Shown in pieces: positions 36,558 through 48,519 of a DNA stretch of 64,000 nucleotides. The number at the start of each line of letters is the position of its first letter. Positions within the stretch are counted from its first letter, which is position 1. The stretch comes from Acanthacorydalis orientalis (lineage: Eukaryota; Arthropoda; Insecta; Megaloptera; Corydalidae): NCBI GenBank assembly GCA_034766995.1, contig CM068318.1, positions 2,430,501 to 2,494,500 of the forward strand, written 5' to 3'. Both the position numbers and the translations under genes were made by a program. The notes under the pieces are model-generated. The model saw only the letters and a list, made by a program, of their open reading frames with translations. It did no database searches and was not told where the DNA came from.

Positions 36558-37543
36558 TGAACCCAAAGGATTGTCAAATCTCACACGATTTCTCATCTCG
36601 ATTTCAAACAAACTATAAATTTTAAATCGAAAATCTGCAGATCTAATACTCGAAATATTTTCTCAGTCGATTAAATCTTATTTTCATATTAGATCAGACT
36701 GTCTATGCATATTTTATAGCATTAAGAGTACGGATTTTACATATATAAGTATTATTTCAAAGCACATTCAGCACAAACTAAATAAATATTTAATACAATC
36801 GAAACTTGTAGAGATAAATGGATGTTACAAAGATTGCAGATTTTCATCTTCGAACTTGAATATATTTCATAGTAGATTTCGTTTATAATTAAATTTATTC
36901 AATATTGAAATATTGAATAAATTTAAGTTTCATATTTTAAATTTATACAGCACGGTTCAGAGAACAGCTTATTGATTTTATAAAAATTTACAAGCATGAA
37001 GGATCCGCCATACTTGTATATATTTACAATACTAATAGATTAAGTAAATGTTTAATTAAATTATGCTTCTTCCGTCATTGAAAAATATATATAAAAGAAC
37101 TAATTATGAATGATAATGTAAGATAAAAGTTTTTAAAGTTATGTTATTCTGTAAGACATGTAATATATATATTTACAATGGCCTGTATTCGTATTAATGG
37201 AGTTTTGTGTAATACGGTTCTGTAGGTTTTCTTGGTAAAAGATTGTTTGCGTTTATTGAGTGATTGGGTTTCAAAGTTATTAGAAAGAGTGATAAATCTG
37301 TATGTAATTTAAAACAAAAAAAATATAATTACAAAATGTGTTCGATTAAAAAAAAAGAAGATCTAATTGATTGTACTTTTGTAGAAAGGTAAACAAGTAT
37401 GATTAATTCGATTACTTCTTCTGATTAGTCAGATATCGTTGAATGTATATTAAAACTCGTAGACAATAACAAAACATTAACCAAAAAAAATAATAAAAAA
37501 ATAATAATAAAAAAACACGAATGTAAATGAAATAAACACTCAC
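36558..37543. other. AT-rich spacer
   Basis: Contains the degenerate third unit near 36935-36975. No gene recognised. Confidence 0.4.
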
Positions 37544-37601
37544 GCATAATAGTATAATCCCAGCTCTCTGCATCGTTCTTGTGCACATTGAGTTTCTCGG
37601 G
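37544..37601 (-). CDS. Candidate 58-bp internal exon
   Basis: On the minus strand a pyrimidine-rich acceptor (ATTTTCTTTTTATTTCAG) is followed by 58 bp of balanced composition and then a consensus donor, GTGAGTGT. All three frames are open. The first gives PEKLNVHKNDAESWDYTIM; the third gives RETQCAQERCRELGLYYY. I cannot match either to a family, so the product is unknown. The length is not a multiple of three, so the exon would change phase. It is not part of any repeat family found here. It could be a coding exon of a long minus-strand gene, an exon of a non-coding RNA, or a chance splice-site pair. Confidence 0.4.
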
Positions 37602-38063
37602 CTGAAATAAAAAGAAAATTCGCAGCATTAATAAATTGTTAATACTAGTTGAAGTAGTGCGTCTCGCTTTACAAAAAGAATATGAGCCAGTAAGGAGTTT
37701 ACTTGCTCGCGAGAATGCTCGTTTCATTTTGTATTCAGTTAGACCAATTCATTTCACGTGCCAGAGAGAATTATATAAGACAATTTGAAGAGATAAAAAT
37801 GTAATTTTTTAGAAATAAGGTACTCGGCACCACGCTTATACTCGCTCACTCGCACTTCGCCCGTGCATTCGGTATAAAATGATGTTTGTTTCAAACGTAG
37901 CGTTTTTTTAAACATAAATATTCAGTGAATTTCGTATATTTATACTAATTTATTCAGATTCGGTGGTTTCTTTTGAAAGAGAACTTTTTTTAAAAAAAAA
38001 TCATACAAATACTATGTCCTTAACCTTTTCAGTGTACTGCATGAGTATACTCGCCAAATTATA
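37602..38063. other. Spacer with T7A9 palindrome
   Basis: The homopolymer palindrome is at 37985-38000. 37815-37860 is GC-richer (ATACTCGCTCACTCGCACTT) and faintly recalls the head of repeat C. Confidence 0.4.
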
Positions 38064-38665
38064 AGGTTTTCCAATAGGAATGCAATTGTTTAATTTGAAA
38101 TAAAACAGAAATTGCACTGAAATTTCAAGTTTCTTCATTGCAAATAGTAGTCAGTGGTATGTCATTTATAAATGAAAAATAATATCGTTTAAGTGACCGT
38201 CGTGTGCTTTCTTACAAGCAACTATTACGTTGTTAAAATGTTCAATAACATTCCTACACAACTGGGGTTCTATCTCACCAATTAGTCTTCGAATTTCATC
38301 TTTTAGATTGGAAATTTGATTTAGGATTAGTAACGTACATCTGTCCCTTAAGGTAACCCCAAAGAAAGTAGTTCACCGGTGTTAAATCGCAGGATCTCGG
38401 TAGTCAATTAATGTCTTTATTTCTGGAAATAACGCGACCAAAAATTTCGTCCTCAATAAATTGTTTTACCAGCTGTGTGTTTTCTTGCGCCGTCCTGATG
38501 GAACCACATTTCCTCCAGATCGATGCCGTCCAATTCTGTCCACAAACAATTGGTTATCATGTTTCGGTATCTTCCTCCATTCACAGTAATCGCTTTACCA
38601 GCCCGATTCTCAAAAAAGTAAGAACTAATGATTCCACCGAACCAGAGTACTCCACAAACCATAAA
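38064..38665 (-). pseudogene. Mariner-type transposase relic T2
   Basis: Minus-strand coding remains run from GVLWFGGIISSYFFENRAGK through AITVNGGRYRNMITN to LDGIDLEEMWFHQDGA, which holds the second catalytic Asp. A frameshifted third motif, RSCDLTPVNYFLW, has Asn in place of the catalytic Asp. The C-terminus is intact (EIRRLIGEIEPQLCRNVIEH, GHLNDIIFHL, stop near 38167). Same family as T1, judged by the C-terminus and 3' region. The 3' end, AAGGTTTTCCAATAGGAATG on the plus strand next to TA, is a likely terminal repeat. The 5' part, including the first catalytic Asp, is cut off where a repeat P arm begins. Stops and the Asn show that it is dead. Confidence 0.85.
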
Positions 38666-38760
38666 ACAATGTTTTGATCAAAAACTTTTACTGATTTGCT
38701 GCTTATGAAAATTAGGATAAAGATGTCATCATAGTCAAAGCTCAAAGGTACAGAAAAATA
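38655..38760 (+). mobile_element. Palindromic repeat P, left half-copy abutting T2
   Basis: CCACAAACCATAAAACAATG, TTTTGATCAAAAACTTTTAC, GATGTCATCATAGTCAAAGC and AAAGGTACAGAAAAAT follow in family order. The first ten bases are shared with the transposase relic. Confidence 0.65.
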
Positions 38761-40048
38761 TTCAAATCGTTCACAACTTATCACTAAACGCTTTGTAATC
38801 TCTTCTGAATTATAGAACATGCAGAATAATTCACTATTTTCATTCTTTTTAATATTCTATATCTGTGTATTGAATCGAATTTCTATCACCTTATTAATAT
38901 GAAAAGAAATTCATACTGAAATAAAATACTACTTAAAAAAACATATAATTAAATACCCGTGAGATTAATTAATAATTCCACGTGCTAATCATTCAATTCT
39001 GTCCTCTAATTTATAAATAATATAATATTTTTTATCATTATCGTTTCAGTATACCCAGAACAATTTTTTTTGGATATTCTATGCTTTTCCTGAAATGTCG
39101 CTATAATTTATTTTCCGTGACAGAGTTGTTTATGTTGTTCAGAGCTCAACTCTACTTTTCTCACGAATAAAAAATGTTTTTCTTAATAAAAGCTGACACA
39201 CACTCTAAGGTGACAAACTAATCAGTGAGCAGCGAGCCGTGTGTTATTTATTTATGATTCCATACGAAAATATTGAAAACTGAATCAATCACATAATCGA
39301 ATCCACTGATGTTGATTAGATGATTCGATATACAAATAATACACGCACGGACATTTTCTCTTTCTAAAAAAAATATAACAAAGATAAAACTCACAGAAGA
39401 ACATTATCGAACGCTGTAAGCAAGAAAAGTCAACACGAAAGTGAATCGAGAACAGCGCGCGTCGCTTTTCCACAACTTGCGATAATATACATTCATGAAA
39501 ATTTGTTCAACTTTGAAATAGTTTACCGGCGTGGTCGTATATTCGATAAGAATTGGCAAATTTATATGCTGTCACATTGTTTGACTTTATGGCAAGCTCA
39601 AGTGTGAAATATTTCGCACATTGAGATTGAAATTTACTTTAGAGCCGATCCATACGATCATGAAAAATGTATTGCTGCACAATGATATACATGGCCTAAC
39701 TGTACAACGATGTATATGACGATACAATAAATTATTGTGCATTAGTCTAACTGTATCAACAATCATGTCTGCCGACGGGAAAAACGAATTCTGTCGTTGG
39801 TCTTCATACATTCATATATATACATACATACGGCTGGCTGAAAAGAACACTAGTGCATGAAAAATCGAAAGAGAAAAAAGTGTTCCGATACAATATTTTA
39901 ATGTTCACCACAATCGACAATTATATAACTGATAGTAAAAAAATCGACTCGATTATAAAACAATCTACAAATCCTAATGAGCGATCAGAATACTTTAAAT
40001 TCTTAGTTATTTAAAATTATTTTCTTTTACCTGAGATCTCTATCCTTC
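38761..40048. other. Unassigned spacer
   Basis: A possible 19-bp minus-strand exon (39395-39413) sits between a pyrimidine-rich acceptor and GTGAGT, too short to support. 39520-39830 has two short minus-strand frames without domains. Confidence 0.35.
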
Positions 40049-40144
40049 GTTTTTCTTTCTTCAAAACCAGTTTTGTCTTTCGACATCTTCAGAACACATC
40101 TGAAGATGTCGAAAGGTGAAACTTGGAACGAAGAAATAAAAACA
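40049..40144. repeat. Palindrome with perfect 17-bp core
   Basis: CTTTCGACATCTTCAGA (40077-40093) and its exact inverse (40099-40115) flank a 5-base loop. Imperfect pairing extends to about 45 bp per arm. It may be a tiny foldback element. Confidence 0.8.
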
Positions 40145-40344
40145 TAGAATTATTACCTCGAGGACACGAAAAATAACTTGAAATACGGATACACAGTAGG
40201 GGGAGAAGCCCGTTAGTTATACTGATTTAAATTTGTTTCTAGTTCGAGTGTATACTTTAAAATGTTAAGTAATTACGAAAAAAAAACAACATACATTTTG
40301 ACAGATTTGTTCTTTGTGAAGAGAAGTATTTGATTTGCGTTCGT

Positions 40345-40480
40345 TCATAAATGAATTTCTATAAACAATCGACACTTTTCTGATCAAAAATGTGCAATAA
40401 ATGATTGTTGATGTGTTTTATTGTTGCATATACACATTTATAGACATGACATCAACATTTTAGAACAGAAATGTTGACGG
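40345..40480 (+). mobile_element. Palindromic repeat P, left half-copy
   Basis: TTCATAAATGAATTTCTATA, TTTTCTGATCAAAAATGTGC, CACATTTATAGACATGACAT then TTTTAGAACAGAAATG. Confidence 0.55.
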
Positions 40481-41351
40481 TTTGCACGGCGAATAAAAAA
40501 AGTCATCCATAGAACTGTTCCTTGCGCTTCTCGAATAAAAATTAACTAAAATAGAGAAATATAGTTACGTTACTTCATCGCAGTGATAAGAAATGAAAAT
40601 CTCGGTTGAAATCCTCCAGGACAAGAAAATCTATCTATAATTAAGATTATCTCGAATTTCTGGTACACAGAAACGAAAGACTTGTCTTGTTATGACAAGC
40701 GATGATATTTATTTACGTTAAGATCTAGTAATTTTAGCAGTTACTGGACATATTATTTATTTATGTTTAAATAATGAATACAATCAAGAGTTGTTTAAAC
40801 ACTCTTCAAGATTCATTCATTCAATTCGACTCGATCAAATAAAATGCTAAAATAAAGTAGTAAGAAAGAGAACAATGAAAAAACTCTTACAATTTCATCG
40901 AATAAATGAACATTTTTATAAATCACGATTTATATGAAAAAAAAAGGTTACAATTAAAGTAAACGTTAATTAAAATGCGTACTGAACGAATATGTGTGTG
41001 TGTGTGTATGTATATCTATTCGAAGATAAATACGCAGCGTGCATAAATCAAACCGTAATTTCCTGGAGAAAAAATGAATTACAGCTCTAAGGTTGATATC
41101 GGTACATCAACATCATGGAAAATATGGCCACAAACAAATTAAACAAAACCTCTAATAAATTTAAAACGAGCACAGAACATATTTCCGACGGATGAAAGCA
41201 TGAGTTGCAAATAAATTATTCTCAGGTCTGATAGTCCAAGCACATTGTGAAATATGTTGCACTGATAATAAAACACAAAAATACTACACGTGAAAATTCA
41301 CAATCTTTCAGAGTACGTGATTTTGACATACATGTTGTGTGTGTGTGTATG

Positions 41352-41353
<2 letters not shown>
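40481..41353. other. AT-rich spacer
   Basis: A short (GT)n lies at 40993-41007. Nothing else recognised. Confidence 0.4.

Positions 41354-41393
<40 letters not shown>
41354..41393. repeat. (TA)n microsatellite
   Basis: Preceded by a GT run (41335-41347). A second GT run lies at 41491-41506. Confidence 0.97.
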
Positions 41394-42661
<1,268 letters not shown>

Positions 42662-42862
42662 AGAGAAAGAGAGAGACACACCGAAAAGAAATTTCGCAAT
42701 CATTTACATTTTGATTCCGAGCTCGTGCGACTCTTTTTGCAGATGACAGTTTCGTCGTATAGAAATAACTTACGATGATCGATATTTCAGAGAGTTGTGG
42801 CATTTTTATAGCGTTTTTCAGTAGCATCGATATCTTATCGGTCGGTCTACTCGTAGGTACGA

Positions 42863-42863
<1 letters not shown>

Positions 42864-42925
<62 letters not shown>
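42864..42925. repeat. (TA)n microsatellite
   Basis: About 30 units. Confidence 0.98.
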
Positions 42926-42927
<2 letters not shown>

Positions 42928-43160
42928 AAGAAATGTTAACATATTCGGTTAACTCCTTAACAAATTTCAAATGGTACACTTTTATCAATGTCATTTGCAC
43001 AACTTCTGAACGATAATACCAAAACGCTATTGAATCAACGTAATGTATCTGAGAAAGTGATATCAAAAAGCCATTTTTCTTACGGTCGAATCCTTCAAAG
43101 ATACATTCACATTCTGTTATTACAAAGGAAGGCGAATAGGTATCTCTTATCTGGTTACTT

Positions 43161-43163
<3 letters not shown>

Positions 43164-43216
<53 letters not shown>
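43164..43216. repeat. (TA)n microsatellite
   Basis: About 26 units. Third array within 650 bp. Confidence 0.98.
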
Positions 43217-43219
<3 letters not shown>

Positions 43220-43439
43220 TAGTAGCCTCTTTCTTCGAACCACTATTGGAAGAAGATCTCTTCAAAAGCTTTCCAATGCCTCTCTTTTCCTTAAAGTTTC
43301 TCATATTCTTATGCCACCTGTACAGTTGTCTTTTTCTAGGGGTTTTTAAATTTGTTAATCAATTATTTCTTTTTCCAATCGATTAATATTGTGTATTGGC
43401 ATCCCTGATGTTCCGAAGGGTTTGCAACCCTAATATCTG

Positions 43440-43915
43440 CTTTTTCTCTAGGATGTAGCCAGCTGCTCGATCGGTAGGTTACCGAGCAGCTTTGATGCGT
43501 ATAATTTCCAGCGCATATCTTCGATGAATTCTACAAGCGTGCTGATGTTAGTCTTCTCGTGTAGCGCTGATGTGGGGTAGTTACACACCTTGTCTAAAGT
43601 CATCTTCAATATTTTATTCTGAACCTTCTGCAGACTGTTGATGTATGCCTTGGAAGTTTTTCTCCATATTGGTGAAACGTATGTCATGGTCGATATGATA
43701 ACCATCTTGTAATGTTAGCTTGTTGTCAACGATCAGACCACCCTTCCTGGTCATCAGAGGGCGGAGTGTGGACAGTGCTGCGTACGCTTTTTTGTATCCA
43801 CAAGCAATTTGCTGATTGTACGTGAGACGGCCGTCTTTGTGCACATATAGATATTTCACACTGTCTCTCCAAGGCACTTCGGCTCCATTCACAGTGAGAC
43901 ACTTGGGATTTCTTC
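43440..43915 (-). pseudogene. Jockey-type LINE reverse-transcriptase C-terminus
   Basis: The minus strand reads LTVNGAEVPWRDSVKYLYVH, KDGRLTYNQQIACGYKKAYA and ALSTLRPLMTRKGGLIVDNK. After a frameshift near 43700 it continues MVIISTMTYVSPIWRKTSKA, YINSLQKVQNKILKMTLDKV and HEKTNISTLVEFIEDMRWKL to a stop at 43448. This order is the post-palm thumb region of Jockey-clade ORF2 proteins. The N-terminal endonuclease and the catalytic palm are absent. Upstream it is joined directly to a piece of a different LINE. Confidence 0.88.
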
Positions 43916-44170
43916 TTTCCGCCCTTGGTGACGACGATTCCCTGTTTGCCATCGATTGTTTTCTCTTTTTGCAATATGTCCTGTCCATTTCCATTTTAAA
44001 CTCTTCACTCTACTTATTGTTTGTACCTTCAGTTTGTTTTCGTATCAATCCTGTTCTGTCTTATCTCTTTTTGTTATTCTTAACATACATCTTTCCACAC
44101 TTCTCTGCACTGTGTTAAGTCGTTGCATTGTTTTCACATTAAGAACGCATGTTTCACTTCAGTAAATGAT
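43916..44170 (-). pseudogene. C-terminal fragment of a second LINE (RTE-like)
   Basis: Minus strand, in order: ETCVLNVKTMQRLNTVQRSV, ERCMLRITKRDKTEQD, a stop, then YENKLKVQTISRVKSLKWKW and TGHIAKRENNRW. The pattern (TMQRL..VQRxxERxML, then LKWKWxGHIAxRxxNRW) is typical of endonuclease-reverse transcriptase ORFs in insect and other animal LINEs. After NRW the similarity ends and the Jockey piece begins. One in-frame stop is visible. Confidence 0.75.
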
Positions 44171-44256
44171 TATAGGTAGAATACACTAATCGAATACTTT
44201 TCTTTTCAAATAGATTGAGACATCCGATTATATTTAAGCGTTTTATCTAATTTACA

Positions 44257-44340
44257 TATAAATCATGGAAGAGACCTTTATCCAGCAGTGGATTGACAGA
44301 GGCTGCTGCTGCTGATATTTTATATATATATATATATACA
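44257..44340 (+). repeat. LINE 3'-tail remnant with (GCT)n and (TA)n
   Basis: GGAAGAGACCTTTATCCAGC and AGTGGATTGACAGAGGCTGC resemble the end of insect RTE-like LINEs, which read GGCCTTTGTCCAGCAGTGG before a trinucleotide tail. Here the tail is GCT units, then TGATATTT and TA. Opposite orientation to the LINE fragment just left of it. Confidence 0.6.
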
Positions 44341-44559
44341 CATATGTTTGTGTGTGTCTGTGTGTTTGATATCTTAAATTATAGAAAGTTTAAAAGCCAT
44401 ATTGTAATTTTTTATAATCAGTACACCATCACTAGTCACTGCGAATATTTTTTATTACAAGTGTAATTTACGGTCTATATAAAATTTGATAAATTATACA
44501 ATGAAGAATATATTTGTTGAACCCCATTTCAATCTCTTTAAAAAAATGTGTAAATATTT

Positions 44560-44700
44560 TTTCCACTTTCACGGAGTTTTTCGCTCCATAAATCACACAA
44601 AAAATGTTCAATAAATCAGTATTGATCATTTTTGATTGATGTTTATTGCATTACAGTTACAATGACATCTTCAATGTATCAACGTGCAGAACAATCTAAA
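44560..44700 (+). mobile_element. Palindromic repeat P, left half-copy
   Basis: TTTTTCCACTTTCACGGAGT, ACACAAAAAATGTTCAATAA, ATCAGTATTGATCATTTTTG, GACATCTTCAATGTATCAAC then GTGCAGAAC. Confidence 0.6.
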
Positions 44701-45670
44701 AGAACTACATTACAATTTCAAATGATTGAAAAAATCTTGAAAAATTATTCTTCTGATTCCATCATGTGTAAATAACTATAAAGTTATTAAATCCAATCGT
44801 GCATTTTTCTATCTATGAAACATAAATCAATATTTATAGGCACTGAACAAAAAAATATATATTTCTTCATTTGAAATCCGAACAAATCATACAAATTTCT
44901 TTTTCCAGCGTATGATTTATGTGTATTAATTATTGTTTCATTTATTCTACACATCAAGTACACCTGTTCAACTTAATACGAGAATTATTCTATTCGTATC
45001 ATGTACTGTTAACCTATCAGAATCAGCTGCTGAAGAGCGTTATCTGTGTAACTAATATTCAAGTTGTGTGCGGAAACAAATTGATAATCTTTTGTATTAA
45101 CTGCAAATGCACAAAATAACGTTTCAGATAATTCGTGTACGTACTCCATATTGATACACAATCGGATTCGTACATGTTTTATTCCACCCAATAATTATTT
45201 TTTTTATGCATCATAAAGAAAGCGGACGTTATTCAATTTTAAAATATACAACTGAACTATATATTATTCTGTTACTCTTTTTTTTTACAAAAACGTGTTT
45301 GTTTATTATTGTAATTAAAACGTTACAGATTTTTTCATGTATGATTTAGTATCGAAATTAACATGTTTTCGTGTTTAAAAAAAACGTAAATAAACATACA
45401 GTGAATGAATGATGTGTTATAAATGTAAACTTTACTGATAATTTTATGCAAATTATGTATTACATCTAACACACATTTAATTAAAATTAATGTTATAGAT
45501 TTTGATTTAATTTCATAGAAAAAGTATATACTAATTATATTTCTAATAATTAGTTCTTTCATGTGATTAAATTCTTATCAGAAATGACTTACTATAATAT
45601 ATTAAGTATTATAAACCTTCTTTTACGATTCCAGTGATATTCATAACATTAAGCTTAATTAGTTTTACAA
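44701..45670. other. AT-rich spacer
   Basis: Nothing recognised. Confidence 0.4.
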
Positions 45671-45672
45671 AA

Positions 45673-45800
45673 TTAACCCTTTACAGGCTTAGAGTTGTTA
45701 AAGCTATCAGTTTCTTTAAAGTTTCGGGCGCTAAAGACCGTAGTTGTCGACGTGACCTTAAACCCTAAATAATCAAGTAACTTTAAAGTTTCATTCTATG
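45673..45800 (+). repeat. Repeat family D, copy 1
   Basis: The block TAGTTGTCGACGTGACCTTA then AACCCTAAATAATC (45740-45773) matches 54.7 kb. The left side begins TTAACCCTTTACAGG, which resembles a piggyBac-type end, but I found no matching right end. Confidence 0.45.
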
Positions 45801-45962
45801 ATTTTATATTATGAGAAAGAGAGTAGTTTCTAAACCAAATAAATATGTTTTTTAAGTCAACTGTGGTGATATTATTTATAAGATTTGAATTTGGACTCTC
45901 AATTAAAATCAGAATAAGAAGTTTCGAACGATTTTGAATACGTTGAACTCCGTGTATTTATT

Positions 45963-45963
<1 letters not shown>

Positions 45964-46036
<73 letters not shown>
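45964..46036. repeat. Long (TA)n microsatellite
   Basis: About 36 uninterrupted units. Confidence 0.98.
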
Positions 46037-46039
<3 letters not shown>

Positions 46040-47794
46040 TTTATAATCTTCATAAACGGCTTTTAAGCATATAATTAAAAGAAGGATTATTAAAATTTTT
46101 ACTTTAAATCATTTTTAAAATCTTTGTAGTATTTAACTAACATTTTTATTAAATATGCGAATTTATTGCATCAATAAAGTGATTCTGTACACATATCGAG
46201 GAATATAACTTTGAATTCAGTGAAGTAGAAATAAATATACAAATATTTAATTTTGGTTTCACAAGACTTTCTAAGCACTGCAATCCAAAAATGAGTAATA
46301 TTAATGTCTTAAAATTAAAGAATGTAGTTTTAAAGAAATCTGAATTGAGTTTTGAATAAGATCTGCAATAAACAGCATCTCAATATAAACATTTTCAAGC
46401 AGTTTTGATAGTAGCAATGAAAGAAAATCAGTAAATATATTAATGTTATCAAATGACTGACTTGTTTTCGTTTTAAGTCTTGCCACATTTAAGTACATAG
46501 TAAATAGCAATATATATGTTTTAATGATTTATTCACGTTGTATGCTAATTCAGCAACGAAATGAATATAGAAAGGTAACCAAAAATGAACTTTTTTATGT
46601 TTTATACTCGCACACTTTGCAATAACATTTACAACAAGATTAAGTCTACCCTTGTGTATAATATATTAAAATTTTAACATCACTTTTTTGAAACACGGAG
46701 AGAATTTTTTGGATATTTTCATTGAATGGATTCAAGGTAATACATTAAGAATTGAATTCTGAAAAAAATATAGCTGTATAGTAAAATATACAGAATATAA
46801 CAGGTATAAAAAATAAAAACGAGCCAGAATGTTGTCATTAACGTGAGATATATTGAATAAAGACATCTTTCTCTTTTACTCTCTTACTTTTTTCTCGACC
46901 AGACTTATCAATATATTCTCTTTTAAGATTCAAATGAGAAACGATCACAATAATTGCACAAACACTTGTTCTGCATCAAAAATATTTATTATAGCATAAG
47001 TTAACGCGCACAATAAAAAATAATAGGAGTAGAAAATGTGACAGTCGTCTATAAATTTGAACGTTGGTTCAAAGTAGCGAATACATTTTGGCACGTGAGC
47101 CATTTTCTTTGTATACATTTGGGAGTATGATCGTCGCAAGTGCGCTTAATACTGACAGTGTGTAAAATTAAATAAATAGTTCATTGATTAAGCCGCGCGC
47201 ACAGCTAGTGAGAATAAATGTGCTTATAAAACGGTCTGAAAATAAACACTGGATTTATTACATACACACACGTCTATGGTGGCTACAAAATATATTACAA
47301 TGGAGCATTTTAAAATGAATAGCAGGATTACTATTCATTAATATATTGCGATATGACGTTCCGGAACAGTGTTTCCGTACGGGTGTGTACGACTATTTTC
47401 TTTTGATTTATATCTGAACGAAAATCAACAGTCGCATTCACTACACAATTTGTTTCATAGTGGTGATTTTTTTATAACTACATTACAGTTGTTCAAACTT
47501 CGAATAAAACAACTACTAATTTCTATACCAATTTGAAAACGCTTTATCATTATTTGCAGCTTTTTCTGAATGCATACTTTTTTATTCCTATGATTGAAAT
47601 AAACTAACTATAAAGAAAACGTATGATACAAAAACTTCAAATTCTTCTCAATTGACAAACGTTTATAAAACGGAAAATGCTCTGTTACTAAAAGTGTTGC
47701 ATGAATTTTAAACATTTACAAAGTTAATCAATAACCCTGAATAAAACAGAACTACGAATCGAATATATTAGGTTTAAAAATTTTTGTTTCAAAT
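46037..47794. other. AT-rich spacer, slightly GC-richer at 47.1-47.4 kb
   Basis: No transposon end, coding motif or RNA gene recognised. Confidence 0.4.
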
Positions 47795-47939
47795 GAATTC
47801 TGGTTTTTCACTCCAGAAATCGCAAAATTTTTCTGATCAAAAATGTTCAGTAAATCATTATTGATTAGTTGATTATTGCTTATGTGAATTTTGATCTTAA
47901 CATCTTCATTTTCAAAGCGCCATGGTCAGAAATTTTTTA
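47795..47939 (+). mobile_element. Palindromic repeat P, left half-copy cut by M4
   Basis: CAAATGAATTCTGGTTTTTC, ACTCCAGAAATCGCAAAA, CTGATCAAAAATGTTCAGTA and ACATCTTCATTTTCAAAGCG then GGTCAGAAATTTTTTA, where mariner copy M4 starts. Confidence 0.65.
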
Positions 47940-48519
47940 TTAGGTGTAAAAATTAATTCTACGCTTTTACACTGAACAATGGACGCTAATAACCTTGCTG
48001 TCGAAGGACCCTAAGCTCTAATAACCACCACCACCTTTAAATTGAATCGATTCTAACTCTCTTTTAAATTAAAATATGTTCTCATCGTTTTAGGATCGTA
48101 AAGTGCCAACCTTATTATTTAAAAACACTATATATTTTTGTCAAACATGTGACACAACCTCACAAAACAGTAATGAATACGATGGCGTCCGAAAACTAAC
48201 ATGCTGGGCATTGAATACTATTCACATTCCAGTTTTAAAAAAAATCCTGTCGACGCCAAGGAAATGATTTGTTAAGCTTTGAGAAAACAGTAGAAGAGGT
48301 CCAAAAATGCATCACGAATTCATAGACTTAAAGCCGTCATTTTTTTCGATAAGGGATTCGTCAATTACCTGACAGATTGAAAAAAAGTTATATAAAAATA
48401 ATGGGGGACATTTTCAAAGCGTTATTCATGTATTCCATTATGGGAGATATTAATGTGTTCCATCTATTTGCAAATATTCATTTTCTATAAAAAGGCATCA
48501 AATTAATTTGTAAACCTAA
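47940..48519 (+). mobile_element. Short mariner derivative M4 with a foreign insert
   Basis: A 580-bp element with TTAGGTGTAAAAATTAATTC on the left and TTAGGTTTACAAATTAATTT (right end read inverted). TA lies at 47938-47939 and 48520-48521. The transposase ATG survives at 48182 (MASEN then stop). The tail is degraded (CGTCAATTACCTGACAGATT). It is about 100 bp longer than its relatives because of an insert near its left end. It lies within repeat P. Confidence 0.85.
47970..48035 (+). mobile_element. 5'-truncated retroposon fragment inside M4
   Basis: About 66 bp absent from M1-M3 interrupt M4, ending GCTCTAATAACCACCACCAC plus C. An (ACC)n trinucleotide tail and severe 5' truncation are typical of LINE or SINE insertions. 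TTTTA before and TTTAA after could be the remnant of a target duplication. The source family is not identified. Confidence 0.6.

Noticed and set aside
39395..39413. A 19-bp minus-strand micro-exon between CTTGCTTACAG and GTGAGTTTTAT
   Set aside because: Splice-like signals alone over such a short length arise by chance; the translation (RSIMFF) gives no support.
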